DNA of 64,000 nucleotides, from contig NC_134776.1 of assembly GCF_050436995.1 (NCBI RefSeq), forward strand, positions 16,223,001-16,287,000, given 5' to 3'. This DNA is from Anticarsia gemmatalis. Lineage: Eukaryota; Arthropoda; Insecta; Lepidoptera; Erebidae. Made by a program: the position numbers and the translations under genes. This document shows, piece by piece, positions 1 through 13,100 of the stretch; within the stretch, counting starts at the first letter, position 1; each line of letters opens with the position of its first letter. The notes beneath the pieces are model-generated. The model saw only the letters and a list, made by a program, of their open reading frames with translations, had not been told where the DNA came from and did not search any database.

Positions 1-765
1 CTTTTAAGGCTTTTAATGCTCATAACATTTATATGAACAACTTACGACGACATCTACGATTGTTTATAAGCCATTTATTCGCATATTATAAATATTTTGT
101 CCAACATTCCTACTTGCATTGCACCGTCAATTTTAAAACTTATTTCTAACTAGCCGATTAATAAGCCTTGTTTTCATAAGCTTATTCAACGCTTAACATA
201 AACTGTCTTTAAACGAGTGACATCAGACATGTATTTTATGTTATTATGTGCTTGTTAATACATTTCGGAAGTTAAATACATAATTATCACGGTAACTAAT
301 TCATGATTGTTACACTGTACTTAAAGCTTAGATGAGCAAACACGTTTCTTCCCACGATAGCAACCTTGTGGAAAAAAACACCGTATGAAAGAACCTATTA
401 TATGTATACATCCACATGTGTGCGAAAGGATCGCTAAATACATTTCAATGATTAAGTAACAAACATCAAAACATCTAATAGTATGTCTTGCTTATATATT
501 TCTTCATTCATATAAACTTAATATCGCACCTGTTATAAACAAAGGTGAAGCCAGAGGTGCCTCAAATATGTCCACGTTTTGCCATTAACAATGTTTGTCC
601 ATTGTTCCTAATAGTTACTAGTAAATATATTATAGTTCTACAAGCTAACGTAATTACAAGTAACTTTATTTTCGAAACACATAAATCTATAACAATCTGA
701 AAACTATGTGCATGCTAAGGCTCTCTATTTACTTGGACTATAATACTAAATAGAAAAGTGGCAAT
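1..765. other. intergenic, no gene seen; one repeat remnant
   Basis: AT-rich DNA. About 541-600 resembles an interspersed repeat with the words 'aggtg', 'tccacgttttgcca' and 'ttaacaatg', related to sequence at 18384-18440 and 45705-45800. Nothing else is recognisable. Confidence 0.5.
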
Positions 766-990
766 AGTAGACTTTTTCTTTCTTTTTTTTACAACTCCCG
801 CACTAAGAATTGCTCTTGTGTCGCGGGGACTTTTACAAACATACAAACAACGGACACAAAGCACAACCAGACCCGAAACAATTATTTGTGGATCGCACAA
901 ATAATTGTCCCGTGTGGGAATCGAACCCACGACCTCCCGTTGCAGTGGTATCGGCGTAGCGACCTAAACCACTGCGCCACGGAGGCAGTC
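766..990 (-). repeat. tRNA-derived SINE, near full length
   Basis: Read on the minus strand it starts about 990 with a tRNA-like head: an A-box-like ggcgcagtggtttaggt and a B-box ggttcgattcc. A unique body and an A-rich 3' end (poly-T on + at 779-790) follow. It is the same family as 15731-15916. This is a retroposon, not a tRNA gene: the head does not close into a normal acceptor stem and the sequence is multicopy. Confidence 0.85.
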
Positions 991-1926
991 GACTGAAAAT
1001 GATCTTTCAAAATGTATATGTATTTACTAGAAACCATTCAAGGCTAGGTTCTATTCATAGTTATATGTTCATTCTGAACCTTATGTTTACGAGTACCTAT
1101 CTGAACAAACAGACCAACCTCTGATAGGAAAGTTTACTGCTCTAAAGTCGTAAACCTATTTCTAACACAAGTACTAATTATGTTGAAAGGAATCAAGCGC
1201 GCTTTTAATTGATTTAGTAATATTGGTGAGAACCACGTCCACATAGCCACTTTCTCACCTTCGTATGTCTAACCCAGTGCTACGGTTAGGGCGTGTTAAG
1301 CCATTTCGAAGATAAGCCCTTTGTCCTATCTTCAAACTCTTTTTAGCTTCCGCGCGTAGGTATTGTGCTTGTCCAATATTTTTCAGTCAATTTTGAAACG
1401 AAACCTTTCCCGAGGCAAGTGTTTAGACAAACCTCAACATTTCCGTACTTCAAAGAAACAACTATAAAGAAGATTTGCTCTAAATAAGTATTTTTATAGT
1501 CAGACTCTTGTAAATAGGTAATAAGTATCTGCCTGGTTAAAAAATGGACAAAACAACATTATTTCGGGAACTAAACTACCGAGAACATACTAAAAAAAGT
1601 TTTGTAACAAAAGCGGTTTATATGGTAATGGGGGTAATGGTATCACACATCGTAAACTGTATCGAAAACAAACACGGATACCGTTGACCTTTTACCCTGA
1701 ACATTTACAAATATCCATAATATACTACGTAAACTTCATAGGAATCATATTGCGAATTTTTCTTTGTTTAGTAGATAGATTGCTACATACCCACCAACCT
1801 AGGTTGTTAGATGCACCTTTTCACGAATTCATATATTCGCGTTAGCCCGTGGATGATGAATGACCACAGTGAAATTTTTTTTGATTCGTTGACAGTTAGT
1901 TAATACGATATTGGGTCCTGTAACCA
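991..1926. other. intergenic, nothing recognised
   Basis: Only short ORFs and no repeat I can name between the SINE and the foldback MITE. Confidence 0.4.
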
Positions 1927-2157
1927 GTAGCTCAATTCTCTACAACTATCGACTCCCGACAACCGAACTGTCATCGAGAAATTTTGTATGAAAATCGGAT
2001 CAGCGCCTCTGACGGGTGTCGTAGGAAACCTTTTGGCAGTACATTCTAAATGTCAAAATTTCGATAGCTAGCCGGTTGCGCTGATCAGATTTTCATGCAA
2101 AATTTCTCGATGACAGTTCGGTTGTCGGTAGTCGATAGTAGTAGAGAATCGAGCTAC
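1927..2157. mobile_element. foldback MITE, family A (GAGAATCGAG ends), copy 1
   Basis: The ends are inverted: gtagctcaattctctac at the left and gtagagaatcgagctac at the right, with long imperfect arms (cgactcccgacaaccgaactgtcatcgag-like) flanking a core with 'cgcctctgacgggtg' and 'cattctaaatgtcaaa'. At least seven related copies occur in the window. Confidence 0.8.
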
Positions 2158-2912
2158 AGTGCGAAAATATCACACCTTTGAAACGTATTATTATTAATTC
2201 TACTTTAATTATATATAAAAGTAAAGCAGTTTAAAAAAAATGTTTCTATCATACCTTTTCGGCAAATAAATTTAGATTATTGTTGAAACCGTAGGCGTAG
2301 TAAATAGTGATAATTAAACTGTCACGTTTCCGAACGCAGCGATGCTAACGTCAAAGTGACAACAACAACATTTTAGAACATAAATACAAACGAATGTAAC
2401 TTAAAAACCACGTAAAAGTATGTAATTTAAAAGGATTTTAAATGGATAATTGTATGAATACATTCTTAATGTAAAGAGATCCTCGAATAAACTTAATCAA
2501 TTTAAACAATAGTTGTTATGTGGTTTAGAAATAGCGTGAATATTTTCTCGAGCTTAGCAACGATTTTAGCTACAATTAAAGATAACAGTATTAAAATGAC
2601 TGCTTCTTTAGGCGACTTTTAACTAGGTTTAAACGACCATAAACATTTATATTTCGATGGAAAGGCAGTGATAAAGTTCCCTTAAAATTAGGTTTCGTCG
2701 CACACAATGTGTGGTAAACAATTTATTGGCTAATAAGTTCACAAAATGATGCCACAGAGAGTTCTCCTTAATATTTATATATATAAATGTTGCATTCCTC
2801 GAAGACGCATGCACCAATCTCCTCTATTAAATTGTTGGACTTTACAAACTTGCGACTCTGAATGTGTTTCTCTGTTCCCAGCATATTTTAAGCATTTTGA
2901 TAACTCGATGTA
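2158..2912. other. intergenic, nothing recognised
   Basis: The ATG-initiated ORF here (2746-2928) shows no domain and runs into a MITE terminus. Confidence 0.4.
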
Positions 2913-3086
2913 CAGTCAACCTGGGTAATTTTGAATCATTTAGGTAACATTGACAGTGGGAATTTGAACTAGTTTCGATTATTTATTCATATGAAACGAA
3001 CACAAAGTTTGCAAAACTAAAATAAACCTTTATCAATTGTGTTGGTTACTGTTACCCAAATTATTCAAAGTTACCCAGATTGACCT
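2913..3086. mobile_element. TA-flanked MITE, family C (CAACCTGGGTAA ends), copy 1
   Basis: The termini are inverted: cagtcaacctgggtaa against rc aggtcaatctgggtaa. TA dinucleotides flank both ends (2911-2912, 3087-3088). The core holds an inner hairpin around 'aagtttgcaaaactaaaa'. The only other copy in the window is at 50121-50285, with a rearranged interior. Confidence 0.75.
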
Positions 3087-3599
3087 TACTAGACCTAGTT
3101 ATAGTTATTATTACGTTTAAGATAGCCTTCTCGGCCATACAAAAATATATTGATATTGGTGTGCCGCTCTACCAAATATATAAAATTACCGACGAGTACA
3201 ACCGGTCGCTGGTTTATAAAGGGGTGCCGGAGAATCTTAATAGCGAGTTTTAATTCGATGCCTATGCCACCTATTGAGTTGTGTTTCAAGTCTCCGATCT
3301 ATAGTAAATGATAAGATTAACTTTTAAGTTCCTTCAGTGGCCACGACTCTGAGGAAAGAAATAAATGTCTTTGAGCTTCAGAAGCTTCATTGATACGACT
3401 GTTGTTATAATATGACATAAGTTCTATTGCTAGAAAACTTTATTCGACGGCTTCTAAATTAAAATTATATCAAATAAGGGAAATCTACAAAAAGTCATTT
3501 TCGATATACGTCTCATCTGCTAACGATCTGAATTAGTAGCATTAATTTGATAGGTGGGGAAGTTGGATGAAGTAGTTACCTGATTTTTAATTCCATCAA
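3087..3599. other. intergenic, nothing recognised
   Basis: The minus-strand ORF at 3095-3289 shows no domain. Confidence 0.4.
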
Positions 3600-5989
3600 T
3601 ATTTTTTCGTAATATAAAAAAAATATCCGCGACGTCCTGTGCAATATTTACCCCCTATCTCGATAGATGGTACTGTACCGGTTTTGTAAATCGCGCTATT
3701 AAGATTCTCCGAGCGGCACTATATAAACCCCTGGCCAGTGTTGTACATTCAGTATTCTTGGATTGTTAGCGTCATAACTAACTTCCATACTTTGTTTCGT
3801 TTGAGATGTATTATTTTTTGGTATGGTAAATTCATTGTTATCAATGAACACCATCATCTACACTTATCATACGTTTAGTGCTCTCTATATGCGCTGCTAG
3901 CGTTACAGTTACATGCTCTAAAAGGTTTTTATTATGCGATGCAATAACTGCACTGCAATAATATTTTAGCTTCGCGATAATGTAGAGCGGTCATTTAAGT
4001 GACCGCTGATTATTATTATTTATATGTTACTATACCAATATAATAACTTTACTTGCTTACAAGAGTCAAACATTGTTCTGGTTGAGAAAAAAATATCGTT
4101 AAATTGTTAAAAGTGGCGTTTTCTCGTGACATGTATGATTACATTTCGTACTTATTGTAATTAAAAAAACCGTCCCGGAGACACTATTATGATACGTATA
4201 TTTTCTAGCACTGATCAGTGTTTCAGCACACTAATATCGAAGATAAAACAAATTCTGTGATAACTGAAATTTATAATTACGTTTCAACAAGTTATTTGCT
4301 CGTAGCTTTAACCTAGAGCTAATCTTAACATGGCGTAACGGACTAAAATGTTATTGTAAGGGTTTAAAATAACTGAAACTACAGTTAAAAGGTTTAATAG
4401 TTGCAACTTCATTAAATAAAATAAGTTACTATGAGTAGTATGTTGAGAAAGCTTCCCTTTCATTGAACTAGTCTATCGTGGATCTACAACTGATGAAGGA
4501 CAGCCGGTCATTCAGCTAACAATATATTATAAAAACTAATTAAACCACAAATAACATCTCGTTTATAACCATCAGCGTAGTGACATTGCTGATTTTTGTG
4601 TTCTTAGTAACGGAAAAGTAATTATTGGACGTTAAGAAATAAATCAAATTATTTATATCATAAGAATGATGATGATTTTAATTTCATATTCCAATGTGTA
4701 TGACTTTTATAAGAGCGTCCACACGGAGCATTTCTGTTGTCTCCTACACTATGATTCTTATTCATCAATCTGCACTCATTTACTCTTTTTACATAACCAT
4801 CTTAACATAATATATTGTAATTCAAACTTTACAAACGTACGCAATCATTATAAAATGGCAGTCATCATTATTCGTGATTACCTACTTACAATACACTAAA
4901 TATTGGGCTTAAGCTTTTATAAATGAAACGGTCTTTTATAAATAAATCGGTCTAAAAATTAAATATACACTGTTTGTTATATGGCAATAGTACACAGTTT
5001 TAAATTCAAATTAAAAGATTGTTGTCAAAAACTTGTTTTAAAAAAAAAGGTGTTTTCATTCAGTGTGCACAATGCAGATGTTTTGTGAAGCAGACAAATG
5101 GTCCGCGAAACTGAATCCGGTGAATTAAACCAGACGATTACAGTATTATTAGCATTATTATACCAGTCTTTCCCTGTCTGTTAATTTGCGATGATATTCT
5201 ATTGAAGTTAATGGAATTTCGAAACCGGTTTAATGGAAGGAGACTGGTTAAGTAAAGATTCCCTTATTTCACTCTCTCCCACGCTAGCTAGCTCTCACCC
5301 ACGACTACGCCCGAGTCACAGACAAAATAATATTCTTAAGGGCTTTGTAATGTTTTGGTACTAGATACTACCCGCTTTTCGGCAAGAATACATTTTACGG
5401 GGTAAAAAATATAACTATGTTATAAACTATATGTGCCCATAATGCTATCAAAATCTGCTTAGTAATTTTTAATGATTGAATACAACTCGTATAAAAGTTT
5501 GTAACAGAGTTTAGTAATTAGTTCAACTTAGCGCCAATAGATGGCATTAAACCACATTCATGTTTTCTTAGCACTTGCTACGAGTTAACTGCTTGCTACG
5601 ATAATTGCGCTCTTGCTCTTTATTCTTTATCTAAGATCTAAGATTCGATAAATTGTGCCTGTCGCGTTATTGTCATATAACCCAAAACTACAGCTTAATC
5701 TACTAAATTTGATTGATATAGGATGGCCAAGAAATTGGCCGAACTTACCAAAATCAATCATTCAACGTTTTAAGTTATTATTTGGCGAAATATTTGTTGT
5801 GGCTAGGTAATAAAAATGGCAAAAGAAAACGAATCCTAGCGGTACATGACTGTACAAGAGTATTGTGGCTTGAAAGATTGTAAAACAGCCAATCAACACA
5901 GTCACTTTAACCCACTCTTAAACCCAGAAACTTTAGATAATTTCATATTTAAAGTACCATTTGTTTGTTAATGCAGTTCATACAAAAAA
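3600..5989. repeat. tandem segmental duplication, unit A
   Basis: Three blocks recur in the same order in 5990-7600: about 3640-3870 with 6010-6215 (shared 'tcgatagatgg', 'cgcgctattaag', 'tatataaaccc', 'aatgaacacc'), about 5040-5300 with 6800-7040 (shared 'gcagatgttttgtgaagcag'), and about 5521-5620 with 7473-7570 (shared 'gcttgctacgagtt'). Offsets differ (about 2370, 1760, 1950), so indels have accumulated. Confidence 0.75.
3720..3753 (+). promoter_or_regulatory. TATA box plus TCAGT initiator-like pair
   Basis: TATATAAA at 3720-3727 is followed by TCAGT at 3749-3753, with 31 bases from the first T of the TATA box to the A of TCAGT. This is standard arthropod core-promoter geometry. No coding sequence follows; the promoter could belong to a retroelement LTR or a noncoding transcript. 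In the duplicated copy (TATATAAA at 6086) the initiator is not preserved at this distance. Confidence 0.35.
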
Positions 5990-7600
5990 AAACACGTCGA
6001 AATATTTACCTCGTTACTCGATAGATGGCAGGATTGCATTTTTACGGTTTTCTAGATCGCGCTATTAAGTTTCGCTCGGCACCCCTATATAAACCCCCTG
6101 TCAGCAATGCATATTTGCCTTTGTGAGGTAGTTCGTGGTTTACGGACACTCACATCGAGAATTAATTACTTCAGTCATTTTTTGGAACGGTTAATTCATT
6201 GTAACCAATGAACACCGTCGTATACTCTTTATAGACGTCATTGATATTAAAAGTCACATATGTATTTAATTTACTGGAAATAAGCTAATGCCTGTTCCTA
6301 AATGAGTTGTAAGCAGTGGTAATGTGATCATGAATGTGCAGGGTAACATGATTTATACAAACATTGGATATTACTTCATTTTGACATATATGTATAAGTA
6401 CTCGCCGGTTTGAAATAGTCAAGAGCTTACCTCTTGACTATTTTAAATAAAGAGAAGACTCAATGTTAAGATATGTGTCTGAACTATTAAGATATTACAG
6501 AGCAGGTTTGTTGTCTTAACTTTTGAACTTTAGAGTTGCATGTTTACGTACATACATACAATCAAGCCCTTTTCCCATAGGTGTTAGTTGGCCTAACTTT
6601 ATTGGAAAAGGAGGAGATCAGAGACGCCGTTTACTATTATTATTATATAATAGAATACGGGAATCAACGCAAGTACGCAATTTAGCTTAGAATGCCTGAC
6701 CGCAGCCAGTGTAACCTGCGTCAAAACATTTGTCTCTTATTTATCAATCTGGATTAATTTAGACATAATGATATTACGACTTGATAATTATACGTTGCTA
6801 TCAAAAACCTGTTTTTAAACAACGGTGATTTCATTCAGTATGCATAAAGCAGATGTTTTGTGAAGCAGACAAATGATTCGCGAAATGAATTAAACCAGAC
6901 AGTATTATTATCATTATTATACCAGTCCTTCCCGTTTTTATTAATTCATGATAATATCCTATTGAAGGGTCAGTTTAATTGAGACTGGTTATGTAAATAT
7001 CCTCTTATTTATCTCTAACTCATGCCCGCATCAGTCTCTGTGGAGTATTTAATATTTTATAGTCTAGGTAATATTTTGGAACGTAAGCTATAATGCCAAG
7101 TTTAATTAATTCGTACTCTATAAACATTAATTGAAACAGCCAAACTTTCGAATTTTTAATCACTAGCTTTGGTCCGCGACTTCGCTTGTGTAAAACTGCT
7201 TAACGGGTTAAAATCTTACTGAGTACCTACCAAATATCATCAAAACCAGTTTTTTGCATTTTTGATGTGATTGACAAACGAGTTTACGACCAAAAAGCCT
7301 TACATCAAATCGACACTAGTACTCACATAGAAATTAAATATTGGCTCATACAATAAATTAAAATAAACTTCTCAAATTAAACTATTTAAAATACAAAGTA
7401 TAGATCTTTACCCCATTTAAATGGTATCTGATCTTCCAAACCACTCGTCGTGGAAACCTTTGATACAGAACTTTGTAACTAGTTCAACGTTGCGCCGATA
7501 GATGGCTTAAAACCACGTCCTTGACTTCGTAGCGCTTGCTACGAGTTAATGCCTGCTACGGCCCTTATTTTCTTACTTTTGTTTAAGTATTTTTCCTTAG
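5990..7600. repeat. tandem segmental duplication, unit B
   Basis: Diverged copy of unit A. It includes the TATATAAA context at 6086 and the block at 6800-7040. A 13-bp perfect hairpin (arms 6413-6425 and 6431-6443, arm aaatagtcaagag) is present only here. About 7160-7210 resembles a common lepidopteran repeat end ('ctagctttggtccgcgactt'). Confidence 0.7.
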
Positions 7601-9789
7601 CTTTGACTATTATGTTAGACGTGACTGTCCCGTTACATTAAAGTATTAGTTTTGAAATCTGAACCTGTTATAGCTCATAGTAAAGAGTTAAATCATAAAA
7701 TTTTATACGAATGCATCAAGTGTGCCCAATAATTTCTGGCCCGTTTTACCAAATTCAGCCTTTCTACGTACTACTCATTTGTTAAATATCTCAAAACTTT
7801 TTAACATTCTGGGCATGTACGTTATGTTTTGTATAAGTGACCAACCAATGCAGTCGTTTGAACCTTGAAAATCCACGTATTATCTTATCTCCCGATTGTG
7901 TTGACATTTTGCAAATTAGTTAAAAAGAGTTCTTTTTTATAAGCGCTAGAGGCACTGTACATTTTCCATGTAAAAAATATCGATAACAAGTCGATAACAG
8001 GTTTTTTTCTCGAGTCTCTGGACTAGAAAATCCGATTATTAATGTCTCGCTAAATGTACTACAGTGTAAACATACTACAGTTTATTTTAATAATAAGTGG
8101 TTGGTTTTTATATTCTTGAAAGCATTTTTATCAATAAAAATTGTGAAATTACCTTATTAACTCCCGTAATTTTACAAACACCGAGCACTGTTTTTTTGCA
8201 TCAATAGCAACAAATAAATTGATATTTTCACATCAAAAAGTACGATTCAACATGACAATGTATATGTATTTATAACAAAAACTCCAACTAAATAGGTACA
8301 TCGAAATTGGGTCATGACACGTGACAATACTTTAACTATTTCTTCTCAACTATGGAACCTTAAAAACCACTTTTCTCGGTACAGTTTCACCTCATAACAG
8401 TCGTAAAAGACAAGATAACGACGCCCTGTATATACTTGTCGTCGCACTTACTTTATTAAGAAAAAACACGTTCTCATTCCCTTGAACCCTACATTCTGGG
8501 GATTAAGGTCCTATTGTTTGGGACAATCAAGTTTTAGTGTCGCCGAACTAGATCTTACTTACTAACGAATGTGTCTATAGTTTCTACAATCGTTACTAGT
8601 CGAAGGAATCCAAATTACTTTTTAAATTATTTGCAATAATATCAATTCGTATAGTGGGATAGAAAATTATTGCTGCTTTCTTTTGTAGTAGATAAACGAA
8701 TTTGGAAGTCTTTGAAAGACAATAATTTATAAAGTTTCAATTATTCAATCATTTAGCCCAATTGATATTCATCATTAAATTGTATCATTGTACATTATAT
8801 TACTGTTTGGAGCATACGATAAAATTGAATAGGAAGATTCAAAAGTATGATATGTAATATCTCGAACTAATGATCGTATTTTTACCATCATTAGAAGTTT
8901 CATGACTTTCAATTGCGTTATACAATTCACCTCCTAGGATAGTGCGATGTTAAGCCTTATATAATCTAAAAATAGTTAGTGAGCGTTGAATCACGTGTCT
9001 TTAGCACCCGCTCTCAACGTGATCGGTTTACCCGTCGATCCCGTCAAATTGACTGATGCTTCTAATAGAGCTTTTACTCTTAAATGATCGTTCTAGCGAT
9101 GAATAAAAACTTCTTATTATAAATAAATTGATTTATATTCTTTGACGGTCACACGACCCTCGGATTCAACTTTTAAGGATAATGGTTTTATTTTTGTAAG
9201 AATCTCGAGTTGTACTTTGTATCTACTTTTCTATTTTAAAAACGGTCATATCTTACGTTGTGTCGTATAGCCGAAGTTAAGCATACCTAATGCATTTGTC
9301 TGATATACTAAAGGAACAAAATAATGTAATATCATCAGTCAGCACATCGTTACACAATACTGTTTACAATATGAATATATTGTTTGTCCCAAACATCAAT
9401 CAGTATGAACGAACGTATCAAAACAAAACACATTTTTTCAATCTTAATCAGTCAAGCTGAATAGCACTTCATGTTATTCAAACCATCACAGTAACCACTA
9501 ACCAATAAATACAATCACAAATATTAAGATAATCTAAGATTAGAGGGCACAACTTGACTGCCTTTTAACTAATTTACATACATTAGTATAGCACTTACAG
9601 TCTATAAAACAAAAGCACTTCATATCCTAAATAATCGCTTTAATCTTTTGTATTAAGTATTCTATGGCAATAACCTTAAACACATCTCAGAAATTTAGAA
9701 AATTGTCAACTCCCATTAAAAGGTACTTTAGCATAATGTATTATATTTATGAGTCATTATACTTCAAAAGATACAGTTAGGACTGTTAT
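7601..9789. other. intergenic upstream of TRPA1, nothing recognised
   Basis: AT-rich with no long ORF and no repeat relation I can see. It may hold regulatory DNA, but no motif stands out. Confidence 0.4.
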
Positions 9790-10049
9790 TCGCTGTATAT
9801 AATATATTAAGAAAATGCTTAAGACACTGAAAATTCCCGAGAAGGATATTTGTTGTATAAAACCGGCTCCCGTAGACGGAAAGTTTAGTAGGAGTCATGT
9901 AGTCGGCACAGCCGCTCGCTCACTCCGTCGCGATCATGACACTCGTACAATCGACGCTTGTTCTCCCTCTTGTTTAGAATTTGATTTCAATAATCGGGTT
10001 TAAACAGAATTTGTGTTATTTCAATTATCGCATTTCATATTCGTGTGTG
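9790..10049 (+). promoter_or_regulatory. putative TRPA1 promoter / 5' UTR region
   Basis: A TATATAATATA stretch begins at 9796. A relatively GC- and CpG-rich block (about 9865-9965) in otherwise AT-rich DNA follows, directly upstream of the first coding ATG. A pyrimidine-rich tract ending TTTAG at 9977 could be a splice acceptor, so the true transcription start may lie further upstream. No clear TCAGT initiator is seen at the right distance from the TATA-like stretch. Inference only. Confidence 0.35.
9815..10003 (+). other. upstream ORF candidate in the TRPA1 leader (62 codons)
   Basis: An ATG at 9815 opens 62 codons and stops at 10001-10003, 46 nt before the channel ATG and in another frame. 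The product (MLKTLKIPEKDICC...) has no family I recognise. If the leader is unspliced this would be a translated uORF. If the 9977 acceptor is used, the ORF is broken by splicing. Confidence 0.2.
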
Positions 10050-10187
10050 ATGGGTTCGTTTACCCAATCGAAGCGTTTGAAAAACCTGCAGAATTTAAAA
10101 AGTGGCGCTATTAAGCTTCCTCGGCATTGGTCAAAAATGCTTGGACTTGTGAACGTGAACAAAGCTTCTGTTGAGGAGATATTACAG
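10050..10187 (+). CDS. TrpA1: TRPA1 coding exon 1 (residues 1-46)
   Basis: The ATG at 10050 is the first in its frame after an in-frame TAG at 9975-9977. Its context is favourable (G at -3, G at +4). The exon encodes a basic N-terminus, then a conserved-looking LPRHWSKMLG segment and ends EEILQ, which runs into AAESGN of exon 2, as in fly TRPA1 where a similar LP..W segment precedes AAESGN. The donor is CAG|GTAAGT, phase 0. Insect TrpA1 genes commonly have alternative first exons, so this may be only one of several N-termini. Confidence 0.85.
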
Positions 10188-13100
10188 GTAAGTTAACATT
10201 CATATAATAATATTATAATTACCTCGGTCGGCGGACGAACAAATGGCAAACGCAGATTTGAATATTACTCAGTTGTACTCTGAATAATTTCACAGCAACA
10301 ATTAACGGATGATTAATAAACTCGAGTGTGAAACTAAAATTATGGCTCAAGAGAAGCTTCAAAGTAAATTAAAATTTCCTCTTTTAAATTGGACCTTTAA
10401 TTTAGTTACAAAGAAGAAGTTTAGACTGTTGCGCCGTTTTCTTTGAAGGCAATAGAGATCCTAATTAAGGAGTTTACATCACCGCAGGCTATACGTTATA
10501 GACTACTAATTTGTTATGAAATAAATATTCATATTTTTACATATAATTAATTTCGTGTTATTATTTTATAAAGCAATACTTTGAACTGTATAATGAATAT
10601 TCTAGACCACAAAAGACAGACTAGATTCAGATAAAGATAAAAGACTACAACATTTGAATATAGATTTTTATTGTAGTTAGACTGGAAGGTTTCGCTGATA
10701 GAGTAATTTATGTTTTTTGAATAAAAAATAGCAAATAGAAAGATTGATTGAAATGACAATTCCGTGGGTGTCAAATATTTCTTCTATTTAAAGTAAGTAT
10801 AGATCTTTCTCAAATTATATTATTGCCTGGGCTAACCTACAATATATGAGAAATCCGACTGTGAAAGACTTCCACTTTTGCAAACAATAGAATAAATTCT
10901 CTTAGTTTTTGAGCCCACGTGGAACGGTAATTATAAATTAGGAGCTATCTTTTCAGCAAATAAAATTTTAAATAAAAAAAATATTCTTTGCAAATATTTC
11001 AATGAGAAATCGATTAATAAGTCCGGTAATTACACAAAAGGTTTTTGTGCTTTTTATCATTTCGACATCAAAAGGAGATAAAAATCAGACCAGGAAAATT
11101 AGCACAAGACGATAGAAGATCCTTTGACGAATTTCCCGCATTCATGTCGAACGGAAATAATATAAACGAACCTATTCAAAAATTTGCTTGAGATTTATCT
11201 CAGAGATGGTTGAACGATTATAATGGGAAGAAAAATAACTCATATTGAGATGACCATTGAAAAACAACAATTGACAATAACAATGGAATTCTAATTATAG
11301 TTTTTACTTTTGGTAAATAATTGTGGATCAAAAATATTTTATGTTTTGTCTACTACAAAGAAACTTGAAGCCTTTTTTCATCTTTAGATAAATTATGGAT
11401 CTATCCGAGAAAGTAACGTCAAAACGAAAACACCTGTCACGATACTGCTTGATGAGTTAACCGATAATTATGAAGTGATGAATCCTATTATACACTATAA
11501 AATGTTATAAATACTATAAAATCATCACAAGAATACTGTGTTTTGTTTATTATTTATTATCTTACAACATAACGTGAAATGCACTACTGATTTACATATT
11601 AAGCATGTATATAAGTGTCTTAGTTTGTACAACATTATCAAGTTTCTCCATTCTATATATGTAGTTGTAGAGGCACGTTCGAATCATCTTTATATTTGAA
11701 ACACAAAAGTTTGGGCGAGTAACATAATATGAAGTACTGGCATACAATAGCCGTGTATTATTACAAAAAAAGAATTCAGACGAATAAAATTGGATTGTTC
11801 TGACGATAGTAAAGATACTATACATAAAGGGAGCGCGTTGAACGTTTCAAAACACACGCTCGTTGAAAACGGGAATATTGTCGAGTTTTACAAAGCGTTA
11901 CATTATGTAAGACCTATGTATGTATGCGTATATTCTCTTTGACGATTTGAGTTCTGAAAGAGATCACGAACCACCTGTGTCTCCATTATCTAGGCCTCAA
12001 CGAATTTTTTATAGAAAATTTGACTACTTCGTCCAAATTACTATGTATTATTATTACTAAATTAGGATCATGAGTAACTCTCAATAAACGTGATACATTT
12101 GATCGAAATTTCTTAATAAAGCTACGATGTTGTGCTTCAGAGAGCGCGAACAATTTCGATCTCAACTATTGTCTGTGATGGTTGTCGACCGTCGTCGAAG
12201 CAAGAAAATCTAAAACTTCAGAAACCCTCGGATGACTTAACTTTAATAATAACACAATTTCCTTTATGTCATCTTATATTGAAGGACGTTTACAATACTT
12301 TAAAGCGGAATGCTCGTTGCGCGTGTACGCTCGATTTTGTTAATTTGTACAAATAGCTAAATTCATTTGAATTGCTGTAATATACGTTTTAATACCTTGC
12401 CCTCTAGACAAAGGTTAATATTTGATATATTTATTGTAAAGAGTAAAGCATATTTTATTTTCAAAGATGAGAAAACCTAAATAAAGTTTCATATTTTTTA
12501 TCCTAGAGAATAATCCAAGGCACAGAAAGCCTTCAAACTTGAACAAAGTAGCCGTCAAAGGATAGTTGTTTATATTTTTACTTAGTTATTGAGTTAAGAC
12601 GGACACAACGAAGTTGTAACTCATTCAGTGACCTATTTCCATTAGTTGACCCCTTCTGATAAAACTTTTACACCACCAAACTATTCCGGAAGGTCTTTGT
12701 ATGTGCAACTGTTCGGTTACAATCCACTACGACAGTACTACAAAGCACAAATTCCAGATTTCAAACAACACAACAAACTAGTTGCGCTTTGGTAAATCAA
12801 GAATTCTCAAAGTGCAAAGAAATTTTCAAGAACTTTGAAAGTCAAATAGTAGTAAGAAATGCACAAATTGCACTTTTATCTCCTGAAAATTTTGGATAGT
12901 TTTGCCTTATCTTAATTACCGGTTTATTGCCACTAGGAAAGAAAAAATATAACCTGCACAAAATTGTTCTATCTTAATTTAATTAGTTTTCTTATTTATT
13001 GTAAACTCGTATAGAAAATTCTAATTAGGTGTCGGTGTCTGTCTAAATGCCCGTACCTATGAAAGATACCCGATGTACTGAAAAAAGATGTCAAAAATAA

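Noticed and set aside
908..985. A tRNA gene on the minus strand
   Set aside because: It has A- and B-box-like sequences but is part of a multicopy SINE and does not fold into a proper tRNA.
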